A stretch of DNA of 64,000 nucleotides from Maribacter sp. MJ134 (GTDB lineage: Bacteria; Bacteroidota; Bacteroidia; Flavobacteriales; Flavobacteriaceae), in assembly GCF_003970695.1 (NCBI RefSeq), contig NZ_CP034570.1, forward strand, positions 1,116,001 through 1,180,000. Direction: 5' to 3'. Below, piece by piece: positions 54,982 to 63,565 of the stretch; within the stretch, counting starts at the first letter, position 1; each line of letters starts with the position of its first letter. The notes under the pieces were generated by a model, which had not been told where the DNA came from, ran no database searches, and saw only the letters and a program-made list of their open reading frames with translations. Made by a program: the position numbers and the translations under genes.

Positions 54982-55932
54982 ATGAGGATTCTAGCAAACG
55001 ACGGAATATCGCAGTCAGGAATAACAGCTTTAGAAAAAGAAGGTTTTGAGGTTTTCACCACCAATGTGGCTAAGGAGCAGCTGTCCAACTTTATCAACGA
55101 AAAAAAGGTAACTGGTCTTTTGGTGAGAAGCGCCACAGAAGTAAGAAAAGACCTTATAGACGCTTGCAAGGGTTTAAAACTAATTGGTCGTGGAGGCGTA
55201 GGTATGGATAATATTGATGTGACTTACGCAAAGAGCAAAGGGATTCACGTTATCAATACTCCGGCAGCGTCATCTTCATCCGTTGCGGAACTGGTCTTTG
55301 CGCATTTATACGGTGGAGTGCGGTTTCTATACGATGCAAACCGAAACATGCCGCTAGATGGAGACACCAAGTTTAAACAACTTAAAAAATCTTACGGAAA
55401 AGGTAGGGAGCTAAGAGGCAGCACTCTTGGTATCATAGGATTTGGCAGAATTGGTCAAGCCACAGCGAAAATTGCGCTTGGCGCGGGAATGAAGGTGATT
55501 TATCACGATCCTTACCTCGAAGAATGCAAGTTGCAGTTATCGTTCTTTGATGACCAAAAAATTGACTTCCAACTAAAAAGTACGAATAAGGAATCGTTAC
55601 TTCAAAATTCAGATTTCATTACGACTCATGTTCCTGCTCAAAAAGACTATGTCATAGGGGCCAAGGAATTTGAAATGATGAAGGACGGTGTTGGAATAAT
55701 AAATGCGGCAAGAGGTGGGGTTATTGATGAAGTCGCCCTAATCGATGCTATAGAAAATAAGAAAGTATCCTTTGCCGGTCTAGATGTCTTTGAATCAGAG
55801 CCTAGTCCGGAAATACGTATTTTAATGCATCCTAGTATTTCGCTTACACCGCACATTGGTGCCGCTACAGGAGAGGCGCAGGATAGGATAGGATTGGAGT
55901 TAGCAGCACAAATAACCAAATTGTTAAAATAG
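54982..55932 (+). CDS. serA: D-3-phosphoglycerate dehydrogenase
   Basis: 316 residues, the short form lacking the C-terminal ACT regulatory domain. It oxidises 3-phosphoglycerate to phosphohydroxypyruvate. The NAD motif is LGIIGFGRIGQATA. The catalytic Arg region is INAARGGVIDE, the Glu region is LDVFESEP, and the His is in LTPHIGAATGEAQ. The lack of ACT suggests no direct serine feedback. Confidence 0.93.
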   Translation: MRILANDGISQSGITALEKEGFEVFTTNVAKEQLSNFINEKKVTGLLVRSATEVRKDLIDACKGLKLIGRGGVGMDNIDVTYAKSKGIHVINTPAASSSSVAELVFAHLYGGVRFLYDANRNMPLDGDTKFKQLKKSYGKGRELRGSTLGIIGFGRIGQATAKIALGAGMKVIYHDPYLEECKLQLSFFDDQKIDFQLKSTNKESLLQNSDFITTHVPAQKDYVIGAKEFEMMKDGVGIINAARGGVIDEVALIDAIENKKVSFAGLDVFESEPSPEIRILMHPSISLTPHIGAATGEAQDRIGLELAAQITKLLK

Positions 55933-55996
55933 CTGTTTAACGTTTTCAAAGTCTTTTTTTGTACATTACGCACTAAACATTAAATTAACTAATAAA

Positions 55997-56629
55997 ATGT
56001 CAGGATTACTAGATTTACTAAACAGCCCAATGGGCAAACAATTAATAAGCGGAGTTGCTGGTCAGACACAACAGCCAGAAAATAAGACAGCAGATGTATT
56101 GAGCATGGCAATGCCCTTACTTTTAGGAGCTATGAAAAAGAACGTTTCCTCTCCGGATGGAGCTGCGGGGTTAATGAGTGCCTTATCCGGAAAACATGAC
56201 GGTAGCATTCTAAATGACTTGGGAAGTCTTTTTGGAGGTGGTGTTGATGATTCCGTATTGCAGGACGGTGCAGGAATACTAGGTCACGTTTTCGGAAACA
56301 AACAGCCACAAGTAGAAAATGCGCTTAGCCAGAAATCTGGTTTGGACGCAGGTTCAGTAGCCCAAATATTGAAAATAGCCGCTCCAATTGTAATGGGCTT
56401 CTTAGGAAAGCAAACGGCTCAAAGCAACGTTAGCGACTCAAACGGAATGAACGCCCTGTTGGGTAGTATGCTTGGTGGTCAACCTCAAGAAAACCAAAGC
56501 CTAATTACTACTTTGTTAGATGCGGATGGAGATGGAAGTATTCTGGACGACGTAGCAGGTATGGTTATGGGAAGTAATAAGAAAAAAGGGGGGCTAGGTG
56601 GTCTTCTTGGTGGATTATTCGGTAAATAA
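55997..56629 (+). CDS. DUF937 family protein
   Basis: 210 residues, rich in Gly, Leu and Ser with repeated helix-forming blocks (LLNSPMGKQLISGVAGQ, LLGAMKKN). This resembles DUF937/YidB proteins. A short acidic motif DADGDGSILDD looks like a single calcium-binding-like loop. The C terminus is Gly-rich (KKGGLGGLLGGLFGK). There is no signal peptide. Function unknown. It is a single gene with a strong terminator. Confidence 0.85.
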   Translation: MSGLLDLLNSPMGKQLISGVAGQTQQPENKTADVLSMAMPLLLGAMKKNVSSPDGAAGLMSALSGKHDGSILNDLGSLFGGGVDDSVLQDGAGILGHVFGNKQPQVENALSQKSGLDAGSVAQILKIAAPIVMGFLGKQTAQSNVSDSNGMNALLGSMLGGQPQENQSLITTLLDADGDGSILDDVAGMVMGSNKKKGGLGGLLGGLFGK

Positions 56630-56653
56630 AATTCTTAACTTATTTTAACAGAG

Positions 56654-56682
56654 GCCATTTGCAATAGCAAATGGCTTTTTTT
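56654..56682 (+). terminator. Intrinsic terminator after the DUF937 gene
   Basis: A 9-bp perfect stem (GCCATTTGC / GCAAATGGC) with an AATA loop is followed by seven T. It lies just before the next gene. Confidence 0.9.
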
Positions 56683-56695
56683 GTATCTTAAGGGG

Positions 56696-57166
56696 ATGAA
56701 AAAGAAAATAACAATGAGAAAAATCTTCACAGTTCTAACGATTTTTACAGGTCTTCTTTTAGTATCCAATTGCGGAAGCTCTAAAGAATCCCTAACCATC
56801 TCAGAAGAAGAAAAAAAAGCTTTTGCGGCTGTCGAGGGCGATACCGTTAAAATTTCCAATGAAGAAACGGAATATGAGATTATTATCATCGACCCAGGTT
56901 TCTATACATGGTTAAACTCCATTGCTAGACCAGAAGGCTACTATTCCAAAACCTTCTTAGAGAATCGAAATCAGTTATTAGTGCTAAATTGGAATCAAAG
57001 AGCGATGACACCGAATAATTACGACCCAAACCTATATTTAATGCAAATAGATTATAAACCCGGCATAGACTATGGTTACGAGGTTAATTATAAATTATAC
57101 AATTACTTTATTTTTTTTCAAAGGAAATATAACCAGCGTTTAGGACCTTTTGTTCCTCGCATTTAA
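56696..57166 (+). CDS. DUF6146 family lipoprotein-like protein
   Basis: 156 residues from the ATG at 56696; the ATG at 56714 (MRKIFTVL) is equally possible. The signal sequence ends LLLVSNCGSS, a lipobox with an unusual Asn before the Cys. The mature protein has an acidic stretch (SEEEKKAFAAVEGD) and a C-terminal block rich in Tyr, Asn and Phe (YNYFIFFQRKYNQRLGPFVPRI). It pairs with the DUF6787 gene that follows, a conserved neighbour as I recall. Function unknown. Confidence 0.75.
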   Translation: MKKKITMRKIFTVLTIFTGLLLVSNCGSSKESLTISEEEKKAFAAVEGDTVKISNEETEYEIIIIDPGFYTWLNSIARPEGYYSKTFLENRNQLLVLNWNQRAMTPNNYDPNLYLMQIDYKPGIDYGYEVNYKLYNYFIFFQRKYNQRLGPFVPRI

Positions 57167-57178
57167 GAAGTACCTTTA
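57149..57178 (+). promoter_or_regulatory. Candidate internal promoter of the DUF6787 gene
   Basis: TTTG at 57149-57152 and TACCTTTA at 57171-57178 with an 18-base spacer fall at the end of the DUF6146 gene. The last base of the -7 box deviates. Confidence 0.35.
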
Positions 57179-57194
57179 CCTGCTTTAGAAAGCC

Positions 57195-57521
57195 ATGGAA
57201 AAATTAAAGGAACGCTGGGGAATTACAAGTAATTTTCAGCTGATTATTATATTTATCGTTTTTGCTATTACAGGTTCTTCCTCTGTTTATGTCGCAAAGC
57301 CGTTCCTTTCTTTTATTGGAATGGATAAAGGTAACTTCGCACAAGAATGGTGGGGTCAAACCTTGTATTGGATTTTGCGCATTTTACTCATATTCCCCTT
57401 TTATCAACTATTACTTGTGATATATGGTTGGTTATTTGGTCAGTTTAAATTCTTTTGGGCTTTTGAAAAGAAAATGTTGGGCAGAATGGGGCTGAATTTT
57501 CTACTGAAGGATAAGAGTTAA
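57195..57521 (+). CDS. DUF6787 family membrane protein
   Basis: 108 residues with two transmembrane segments (about 17-38 and 55-82). The N-terminal EKLKERWGITSNFQL and the C-terminal FGQFKFFWAFEKKMLGRMG match the small family I know next to DUF6146. It begins 28 bases after the DUF6146 stop. No biochemical function is known. Confidence 0.78.
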   Translation: MEKLKERWGITSNFQLIIIFIVFAITGSSSVYVAKPFLSFIGMDKGNFAQEWWGQTLYWILRILLIFPFYQLLLVIYGWLFGQFKFFWAFEKKMLGRMGLNFLLKDKS

Positions 57522-57566
57522 GTTTTCTTTAACAAAAATATCTGTCGCTTTCTTTATTTTCGCAAT

Positions 57567-57872
57567 GTGGAAAAGAAATTTATTTCAAATAGTATAGCAT
57601 TCCTATTGTTTGCTTTGATGGTACTTAAAGTATCGTCTTTCCACGTCTATACCCATGAAGATACTACTCAAGACTCCGTTGAGAACTGCGCTATCTGCGA
57701 TTTGGCTATTGAGAATCCGGATATAGATTTTATTGTACCTGTACCACTAGCAAGTACTACCACAGTACCTTTATGTGCTTTTAATGAACAACCGGTCATT
57801 AAAGACATAACTATTTCTTCTTTCTTCTTACGCAATAGCTTCTTTGGTAGACCACCCCCGCAAGTAGGGTAA
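57567..57872 (+). CDS. Small exported His/Cys protein upstream of a TonB receptor
   Basis: 101 residues from a GTG at 57567; no ATG in frame lies close by. A signal-like hydrophobic N terminus (about 8-25) is followed by HVYTHED and then ENCAICDLAIENPDIDF, so two His and a CxxC pair lie close together. The rest is Pro/Thr-rich and ends FFGRPPPQVG. The pattern suits binding of a soft or borderline metal. It lies 63 bases upstream of the receptor gene and belongs to the same cluster. Confidence 0.65.
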   Translation: MEKKFISNSIAFLLFALMVLKVSSFHVYTHEDTTQDSVENCAICDLAIENPDIDFIVPVPLASTTTVPLCAFNEQPVIKDITISSFFLRNSFFGRPPPQVG

Positions 57873-57891
57873 TCTGCACGAACAAGTTATG

Positions 57892-57911
57892 GTCAATGCG
57901 TCTTCATTGAC
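57892..57911 (+). repeat. Hairpin in front of the TonB-dependent receptor gene
   Basis: GTCAATG and CATTGAC form a perfect 7-bp stem with a 6-base loop, 24 bases before the receptor ATG. There is no T-run. It could be an operator or an RNA element. Confidence 0.45.
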
Positions 57912-57935
57912 TTATTTAAGCGTAATTACTTTTTA

Positions 57936-60332
57936 ATGAAATATAGTATACTTCTATTTATTGCCTTTGCATTTGGTAATACCCTAATGGCTCAAGAATG
58001 TAGCTCCATTTTAATAGGGGAGATTGTCGATTTTCATGACAATAGTCCCTTGTCCGGTGCTACTGTGACCATTACGGGCACCTCCAAACAACTCATTTCC
58101 TCGGCCGAAGGCAAATTCACCTTTAAAGATGTCTGCAATGGTGTTATAGAACTAGAGGTATCACACCCGGATTGTAAGTCACAATTTAAAACTGTTAGAA
58201 TCAAGGGTGATACCTATGAAAAAATCAGATTGGAACATCATTTAGAGGAGTTGGATGAGGTTAAGGTTACCGGCACTGCGGACAATGTTACGACATCTGC
58301 TCAAGAAGACAGACTACGCTTAGAAGATGTAGAAAAGTTCAGTGGGGCTAGTTTGGGTGATGCCTTAAAGACAATGACCGGCGTTTCCTCGTTAAATACG
58401 GGAGCAAACATTGTAAAACCTGTGATACAAGGCCTTAACGGAAGTAGAATACTTATACTGAACAATAATGTTCGTATGCAAGATATGGAATGGGGGGAAG
58501 AACACGCGCCAAATGTGGATATCAATGCCAATCAGAACATTAGTATAATTAAAGGTGCTGCAGCATTGGAATACGGCGGAGATGCTATTGGTGGTGTTAT
58601 TATTATGAATCCTTTGGCGGTAATCCGAAGTGATTCACTCTATGGGAAAACCCAGATGAACCTCTTTTCCAATGGTCGTGGCGGCAACTTAACTTCTACT
58701 TTGGTAAAATCTTATAAATCCGGGTTATACATAAAAGGACAAGGTTCCTACAAAAGGTTAGGTGACTTGGAGGCGCCCGACTACTTATTGTCCAATACGG
58801 GTATTCAAGAAAAAGGTATTGCTTTTACGATAGGTAAACGTGACTTCGTTCAGGGATGGGAAGCCTACTACTCACTATTTGATTCCGATATAGGAATTTT
58901 AAGAGCCTCACATATTGGTAACGTAGATGACCTAATAGAAGCAATTAATAGCGAAGAGCCAAGTATTATCAATAACTTTAGTTATGACATCATTAGACCC
59001 AATCAAGAAGTAACCCATCATCTTGGAAAACTAAACTATTATAGACGTTTCGAGGGTTTAGGAAAATGGTCCGTACAGTATGATTTTCAAAGAAACCGCA
59101 GATTGGAATATGATGTGCGTGTTGGTGATGATGCCAACAAAGCATCAATAGATTTAAGGCTTACGACGCATTCGTTATCTACTGACATAAAAATTGACTC
59201 CAACAAAGATGTAGACCTCAAAATTGGGCTTTTAGGCAGGTATCAATCTAATTTTGCCAATCCGGCGACCGGTGTTAGAAGACTCATACCTGATTATGAC
59301 AAATATGATTTTGGTATTTTTTCTATTGCTGAATATGAAATTAATCCTCAAATCACGTTCGATGCAGGTTTACGATATGACTTTACTCGCATAAATGCTA
59401 AGAAGTTCTACAGGACATCTCGCTGGGAAGAACGTGGTTATGATGTTGATTTTGATGATTTGGTGATAGATGATTTAGGCACCCAATTATTGACCAATCC
59501 AATTTTTGATTATCACAATGTGTCAGCTACAGGAGGATTAAAATATAATTTTAGAAGTAATGATCTTGTTCGTTTAAACTACTCCTTTTCACAAAGAGCA
59601 CCAAACCCATCAGAATTGTTCAGCGATGGCCTCCACCACTCTGCAGCTCGGATAGAACTCGGGGATTTAAGGATTAAAAGTGAATCCGCTTCTAAAATAT
59701 CGGTATCTCTTGAAAAGACAGGAAATAACTGGGGTTATACTATTGCGCCATTCCTTAACAGTATAAACGATTTTATAATTTTGGAACCAACAGAAGTAGA
59801 GTTTACCATACGAGGTGCCTTCCCAGTGTGGTCATACCGCCAAACCAATGCCCAACTTCTAGGAATAGATGCCGCTATATATAGTAAATGGTCTTCCGCA
59901 ATTAGAACGGACCATAAATTTTCGTGGGTTCGCGGAACGGATAGGGAAACCGATATTCCATTGATCAATATTCCCGCCGCTAACTTAAGTAACGTTATAA
60001 GTTATATCAATTCTAAGTTGAAGAACCTGAACATCTCTTTGGAAAGTCAGTATGTTTTTGAGCAACAAAGGTTCCCACCGAATATTCAAGTTTTTTCACC
60101 ACAGCAACAACAAGAGGTAGCGCTGAACATTAATACGCCACCAGAAGCTTACCACTTACTGGCCTTGGATATAGAAACATCATTTACCATAACCAATGAT
60201 AACGATTTTAAAATAGGCTTAAGAGCCACTAATTTATTAAACACAAATTACCGAGACTATTTAAATCGCCAACGCTATTTCGTTGATGATTTAGGTAGGA
60301 ATATAAGTTTACGTCTAATCTATAATTATTAA
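57936..60332 (+). CDS. TonB-dependent receptor, ZnuD-like, with carboxypeptidase-like N-terminal domain
   Basis: 798 residues. A signal peptide (1-19) is followed by a carboxypeptidase-regulatory-like domain (about 25-105), a plug domain (about 110-230: GDALKTMTGVSSLNTG, VIQGLNGSRILIL) and an outer-membrane beta-barrel ending in LRLIYNY. A loop with ELFSDGLHHSA (about residues 558-570) resembles the ELxxxGxH segment of ZnuD-type zinc receptors. The flanking His/Cys protein and acidic lipoprotein support a metal-uptake role. The ligand is not proven; siderophores or vitamins remain possible. Confidence 0.88.
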   Translation: MKYSILLFIAFAFGNTLMAQECSSILIGEIVDFHDNSPLSGATVTITGTSKQLISSAEGKFTFKDVCNGVIELEVSHPDCKSQFKTVRIKGDTYEKIRLEHHLEELDEVKVTGTADNVTTSAQEDRLRLEDVEKFSGASLGDALKTMTGVSSLNTGANIVKPVIQGLNGSRILILNNNVRMQDMEWGEEHAPNVDINANQNISIIKGAAALEYGGDAIGGVIIMNPLAVIRSDSLYGKTQMNLFSNGRGGNLTSTLVKSYKSGLYIKGQGSYKRLGDLEAPDYLLSNTGIQEKGIAFTIGKRDFVQGWEAYYSLFDSDIGILRASHIGNVDDLIEAINSEEPSIINNFSYDIIRPNQEVTHHLGKLNYYRRFEGLGKWSVQYDFQRNRRLEYDVRVGDDANKASIDLRLTTHSLSTDIKIDSNKDVDLKIGLLGRYQSNFANPATGVRRLIPDYDKYDFGIFSIAEYEINPQITFDAGLRYDFTRINAKKFYRTSRWEERGYDVDFDDLVIDDLGTQLLTNPIFDYHNVSATGGLKYNFRSNDLVRLNYSFSQRAPNPSELFSDGLHHSAARIELGDLRIKSESASKISVSLEKTGNNWGYTIAPFLNSINDFIILEPTEVEFTIRGAFPVWSYRQTNAQLLGIDAAIYSKWSSAIRTDHKFSWVRGTDRETDIPLINIPAANLSNVISYINSKLKNLNISLESQYVFEQQRFPPNIQVFSPQQQQEVALNINTPPEAYHLLALDIETSFTITNDNDFKIGLRATNLLNTNYRDYLNRQRYFVDDLGRNISLRLIYNY

Positions 60333-60349
60333 TTTAAATTAAATCCTTT

Positions 60350-60925
60350 ATGAAAACAATTGCTAATTTAAACATGAATTTCAATGCAAAAACAGTGCTT
60401 GCACTTTTGACAGTAGGACTACTTACATTCTCCTGCTCCAATGACGACGACGACCCGGAAGCAGTGGACGAGGAAGAAGTTATTACCACCATGAACATAA
60501 CACTCACAGCGGCAAGTGGAAACATTACCTTACAATCACAAGATTTAGATGGTGACGGTCCTAACGCTCCTATAATTGATATATCAGGTAATTTGGCTGC
60601 CAACACTGTATATGCTGGAAGCATAGAACTGTTGAACGAGACGGAAACTCCCGCTGAAGATGTAACCTTAGAAGTTGCTGAAGAAGATGATGAACACCAG
60701 TTTTTCTTTGCTACAACAGGTGGCTTAACTAGTGCTGATTATGCCGACGAAGATGGTGACGGAAATCCCTTGGGAATTTTGTTCACTTTAACTACCGGAG
60801 ACGCTGGGAACGGTACTTTACAGGTAACCTTACGTCATGAGCCGAAAAAACCAAATGATGGTACCCTTTCCGATGCAGGAGGAGAGACCGATATTGCACA
60901 AACATTCAATGTAGTAGTAGAATAA
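60350..60925 (+). CDS. Acidic surface lipoprotein, partner of the TonB receptor
   Basis: 191 residues; the ATG at 60374 is an alternative start. Lipobox LLTFSC with Cys29, followed by SNDDDDPEAVDEEE. An acidic run right after the Cys fits the surface-export signal of Bacteroidota lipoproteins. The mature part has beta-sandwich character, with EVAEEDDEHQFFF and DYADEDGDGNPLG that could bind divalent cations. I recall homologues labelled type 1 periplasmic binding fold protein, which I cannot verify. It lies 17 bases after the receptor. Confidence 0.78.
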   Translation: MKTIANLNMNFNAKTVLALLTVGLLTFSCSNDDDDPEAVDEEEVITTMNITLTAASGNITLQSQDLDGDGPNAPIIDISGNLAANTVYAGSIELLNETETPAEDVTLEVAEEDDEHQFFFATTGGLTSADYADEDGDGNPLGILFTLTTGDAGNGTLQVTLRHEPKKPNDGTLSDAGGETDIAQTFNVVVE

Positions 60926-60931
60926 TTAGAA

Positions 60932-61816
60932 TTATAAATCCTTCGGTTTTGATTTTCCAAAACCGAAGGTTATTTGTTTCCAAAAGCTAGTGGGAATTTC
61001 TTCGTCCCCTTCAAAGCCTAAAAGAACTTGTCCACTCTCTTCAGGGATGTAGTTTGTTTTAAAGATATAGTCCCAAAGACTAAGGCTAATACCAAAATTA
61101 ACTCCAAATTTACCCTCAGGTAATTTATAAGCATGATGATATAAATGCATCACGGGATTATTTAATAGATATTTAAAAGGACCCCACGATAATTTGATAT
61201 TGGAATGATTAAGGTGGCCAATGGCAATGGCTATAAAATGTACAATGTAAGCCTGTTCAGGCTCAAAACCTCCCAGAAGCATTACAGCGATAGTTTTCAA
61301 GGGCTTATAAAAAATATTCTCCATCCAATGATAGCGCAAATGTGCTGCAAAACCCATTTCCTTTACACTATGGTGAATTTTATGAAATTGCCATAAGAAA
61401 GGATATTTATGAAGCAAAATGTGGGTAAACCACTGCACGAAATCCAAGAGCACAAAGAACGTAGCCAGTTGAAGCCATCCTGGCATATCTGATAGGTTTA
61501 TAACCGCGATACTGTCCATTTTAATTTTATAACTACGGAAAACTAGTTCGAGTACTTTATAAACACCACTTATAGCTATACTAAAGAGAAAAAAATTAAA
61601 GAACATATAAAAACCATCTAGCCAAAAGTCCTTTCGAAAGATAGACTGGTTTTTTCTCCATGGGAATAGTATTTCTAAACCCCATACCAAAAGTGAAATC
61701 AATATTAGGCCCCAGAAATAATTGATGTACCAGGGTACTTCAAAGATAATGGACTTCCATGTCCAATGAAGACTTCCTTTTACCGCAGAAATAAACGCTT
61801 CTAAAAATTGTTGCAT
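60932..61816 (-). CDS. Sterol desaturase / fatty acid hydroxylase family protein
   Basis: 294 residues with about four membrane segments. Di-iron histidine boxes are HILLHKYP, FHKIHHSVKEMGF and HLYHHAYKLPEG, with a further His in LRYHWMENIFYK. The substrate is unknown. It follows the cytochrome gene by 3 bases, so it is the third gene of the sulfite-dehydrogenase-type operon. Its last codons contain the terminator hairpin of the convergent operon. Confidence 0.88.
   Translation of the reverse strand: MQQFLEAFISAVKGSLHWTWKSIIFEVPWYINYFWGLILISLLVWGLEILFPWRKNQSIFRKDFWLDGFYMFFNFFLFSIAISGVYKVLELVFRSYKIKMDSIAVINLSDMPGWLQLATFFVLLDFVQWFTHILLHKYPFLWQFHKIHHSVKEMGFAAHLRYHWMENIFYKPLKTIAVMLLGGFEPEQAYIVHFIAIAIGHLNHSNIKLSWGPFKYLLNNPVMHLYHHAYKLPEGKFGVNFGISLSLWDYIFKTNYIPEESGQVLLGFEGDEEIPTSFWKQITFGFGKSKPKDL
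60940..60969 (+). terminator. Terminator of the metal-uptake operon inside the convergent gene
   Basis: CCTTCGGTTTTG and CAAAACCGAAGG form a perfect 12-bp stem with a 6-base loop, followed on the plus strand by TTATTTGTTT. It starts 15 bases after the lipoprotein stop and lies within the coding 3' end of the desaturase gene. Confidence 0.65.
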
Positions 61817-61819
61817 CCC

Positions 61820-62290
61820 CTACTCTTCTAAATTATACCAATCAATGGCAGTGAGTGCTTGTCGCCGACCTTTTTTCAGAACAGGATAATTTGTAGTCAG
61901 GTAATTTATTATAATCTCCTCATTATCTCCTAATTCCCATAACCCTTGTTCTTTTTGCATCCATCTTATAGTTGCTTCCCACTGGGCCCTACCCATTCTG
62001 TTCTGTGTAACTAATTGAGCTGAATGGCATGTAGTACAATTATTAACAACGGTCATTAACCCTTCTGCCTCCAACAAACCTGTTCTTACGTGAATACCGT
62101 CTACTATAGCGTTTGGATTTTCAGCTTTAAGTACCTCCTCCCCTCCTGAAATGTTATCCGGAGCCTTATCCATAAATTCTGTTGGATGTTCTACATAAAA
62201 AAAATATAGAACACCAACAGATAATATAAGAGGTAAAGCAATCACCAATCCGTAACTATTTCTATTGGTTTTTTTATTTCTATCGCCCAT
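61820..62290 (-). CDS. Monohaem cytochrome c, sulfite dehydrogenase subunit B-like
   Basis: 156 residues. One N-terminal transmembrane segment (about 12-31) anchors a periplasmic domain with a single haem motif CTTCH. A later Met in WMQKEQGLWEL or nearby could be the second ligand. It directly abuts the molybdoprotein gene (stop and start are adjacent), so it is probably its electron acceptor. Sulfite is inferred from the SorA/SorB pairing, not from residues here. Confidence 0.82.
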   Translation of the reverse strand: MGDRNKKTNRNSYGLVIALPLILSVGVLYFFYVEHPTEFMDKAPDNISGGEEVLKAENPNAIVDGIHVRTGLLEAEGLMTVVNNCTTCHSAQLVTQNRMGRAQWEATIRWMQKEQGLWELGDNEEIIINYLTTNYPVLKKGRRQALTAIDWYNLEE

Positions 62291-63511
62291 TTATACAACC
62301 TTTACCGCTATTCTATGACAAGCATTATTTAAATAACCTTTAGGGTTCCATCCCGGAAGTATCATAGGTTGCTTTTTTCCAGCAGTATCGGTTGCCCTTG
62401 CCCAAACCTCATAATATCCCGTCTTAGGAAATGAAACCCTAGCTTCAAAATGTTGCCACGCCAAACGATTTATTGGTTTTTTTAATTGTGCGGTTTTCCA
62501 TGAGTTTCCGAAATCAATGGAGTATTCCAATTTAGAAACTTCCAACTCGCCGGCCCATGCATGTCCCTTAATGGTTAAATTACTATCCCCTTTGATTATC
62601 GCTCCTGTCTTTGGATGGGTAATGAGGGATTTAACCGGCATAGATTCTATAATACACATGTTTTCATCCGCAACTTTCTCACCGGGAGCTACCGTTTCAC
62701 AAGGAACCCGATAAGAGCTACCGCCCATTTTTTCACCATCATGCACTTTATTGCGCACACTAATTCCCGTTAACCATTTTCCCGAAACAGAAGCTGGCCA
62801 ACCACCCGCTACTAATCGTAATGGAAAACCATGGGCCAAAGGAATATCTTTGCCGTTCATCTCATAAGCTAGAAGCGTCTCTTCTTGTATTGCCTTGGCT
62901 ATTGGCACTCCTCTAGAAATGGGCTTTTTATTAGGGTTACGGCTTAAGTGAATATCCGCTCCATGGTAACCGATATAAACGGCATTGTCTGTTATTCCAA
63001 CGTCATCCAACACATCTTTTAACCTCACACCAGTCCACTTTGCGCAAGAAACAGCACCAATTGTCCATTGATTTCCCTTGGCCGGTGGATTAAATTCGCT
63101 ACGGCCATTTCCTCCACATTCTAGTGTAAGTTGGTAAGTGTAGGGTTTAAATTTGGTCTTTAGGTCATGGAGCGAATACACTTTGGAATTTTTTACCGAT
63201 TCTCCATCAATCTTTAGGCTCCACTTAGTACTATCAATGTGCTCAGGAATTAAGCCATTATTTCTAATGAACATGTGTTTATTAGGCGTAACGGCGTCAT
63301 TCAATAAATGTGCTTGGGCTTCCATATTCCATGGTTTATCATTTAAAACCACCATTTCCGGATGCTTATGAAATAATTTAAAGGGGTCTGTATCTTGTAG
63401 TGCGATTGGCAGATATCCTTCGGGCATCAACTCCTTATAAACAATATCTACTCCAAGCAACGCAGAGAATGCGCCTATACTTGATTTTCTAATAAAATTT
63501 CTTCTTTCCAA
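62291..63511 (-). CDS. Molybdopterin-dependent sulfite-oxidase-type enzyme
   Basis: 406 residues. The start MERRNFIRKSSIGAFSALLG carries a twin-arginine-like signal, so it is exported folded with cofactor. The Mo-ligand Cys is in LECGGNGRSEF. Family blocks GAVSCAKWTGVRLKDVL and AHGFPLRLV follow. A C-terminal dimerisation domain of Ig-like fold ends with AWQHFEARVSFPKTGYYEVWARATD. The protein oxidises sulfite or a similar substrate and passes electrons to the adjacent cytochrome c. Confidence 0.88.
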   Translation of the reverse strand: MERRNFIRKSSIGAFSALLGVDIVYKELMPEGYLPIALQDTDPFKLFHKHPEMVVLNDKPWNMEAQAHLLNDAVTPNKHMFIRNNGLIPEHIDSTKWSLKIDGESVKNSKVYSLHDLKTKFKPYTYQLTLECGGNGRSEFNPPAKGNQWTIGAVSCAKWTGVRLKDVLDDVGITDNAVYIGYHGADIHLSRNPNKKPISRGVPIAKAIQEETLLAYEMNGKDIPLAHGFPLRLVAGGWPASVSGKWLTGISVRNKVHDGEKMGGSSYRVPCETVAPGEKVADENMCIIESMPVKSLITHPKTGAIIKGDSNLTIKGHAWAGELEVSKLEYSIDFGNSWKTAQLKKPINRLAWQHFEARVSFPKTGYYEVWARATDTAGKKQPMILPGWNPKGYLNNACHRIAVKVV

Positions 63512-63565
63512 GGCGTAAAAGATATGTCTTAAAGTTACACTTTTTAGCGAATTTCATGGCGGTTT

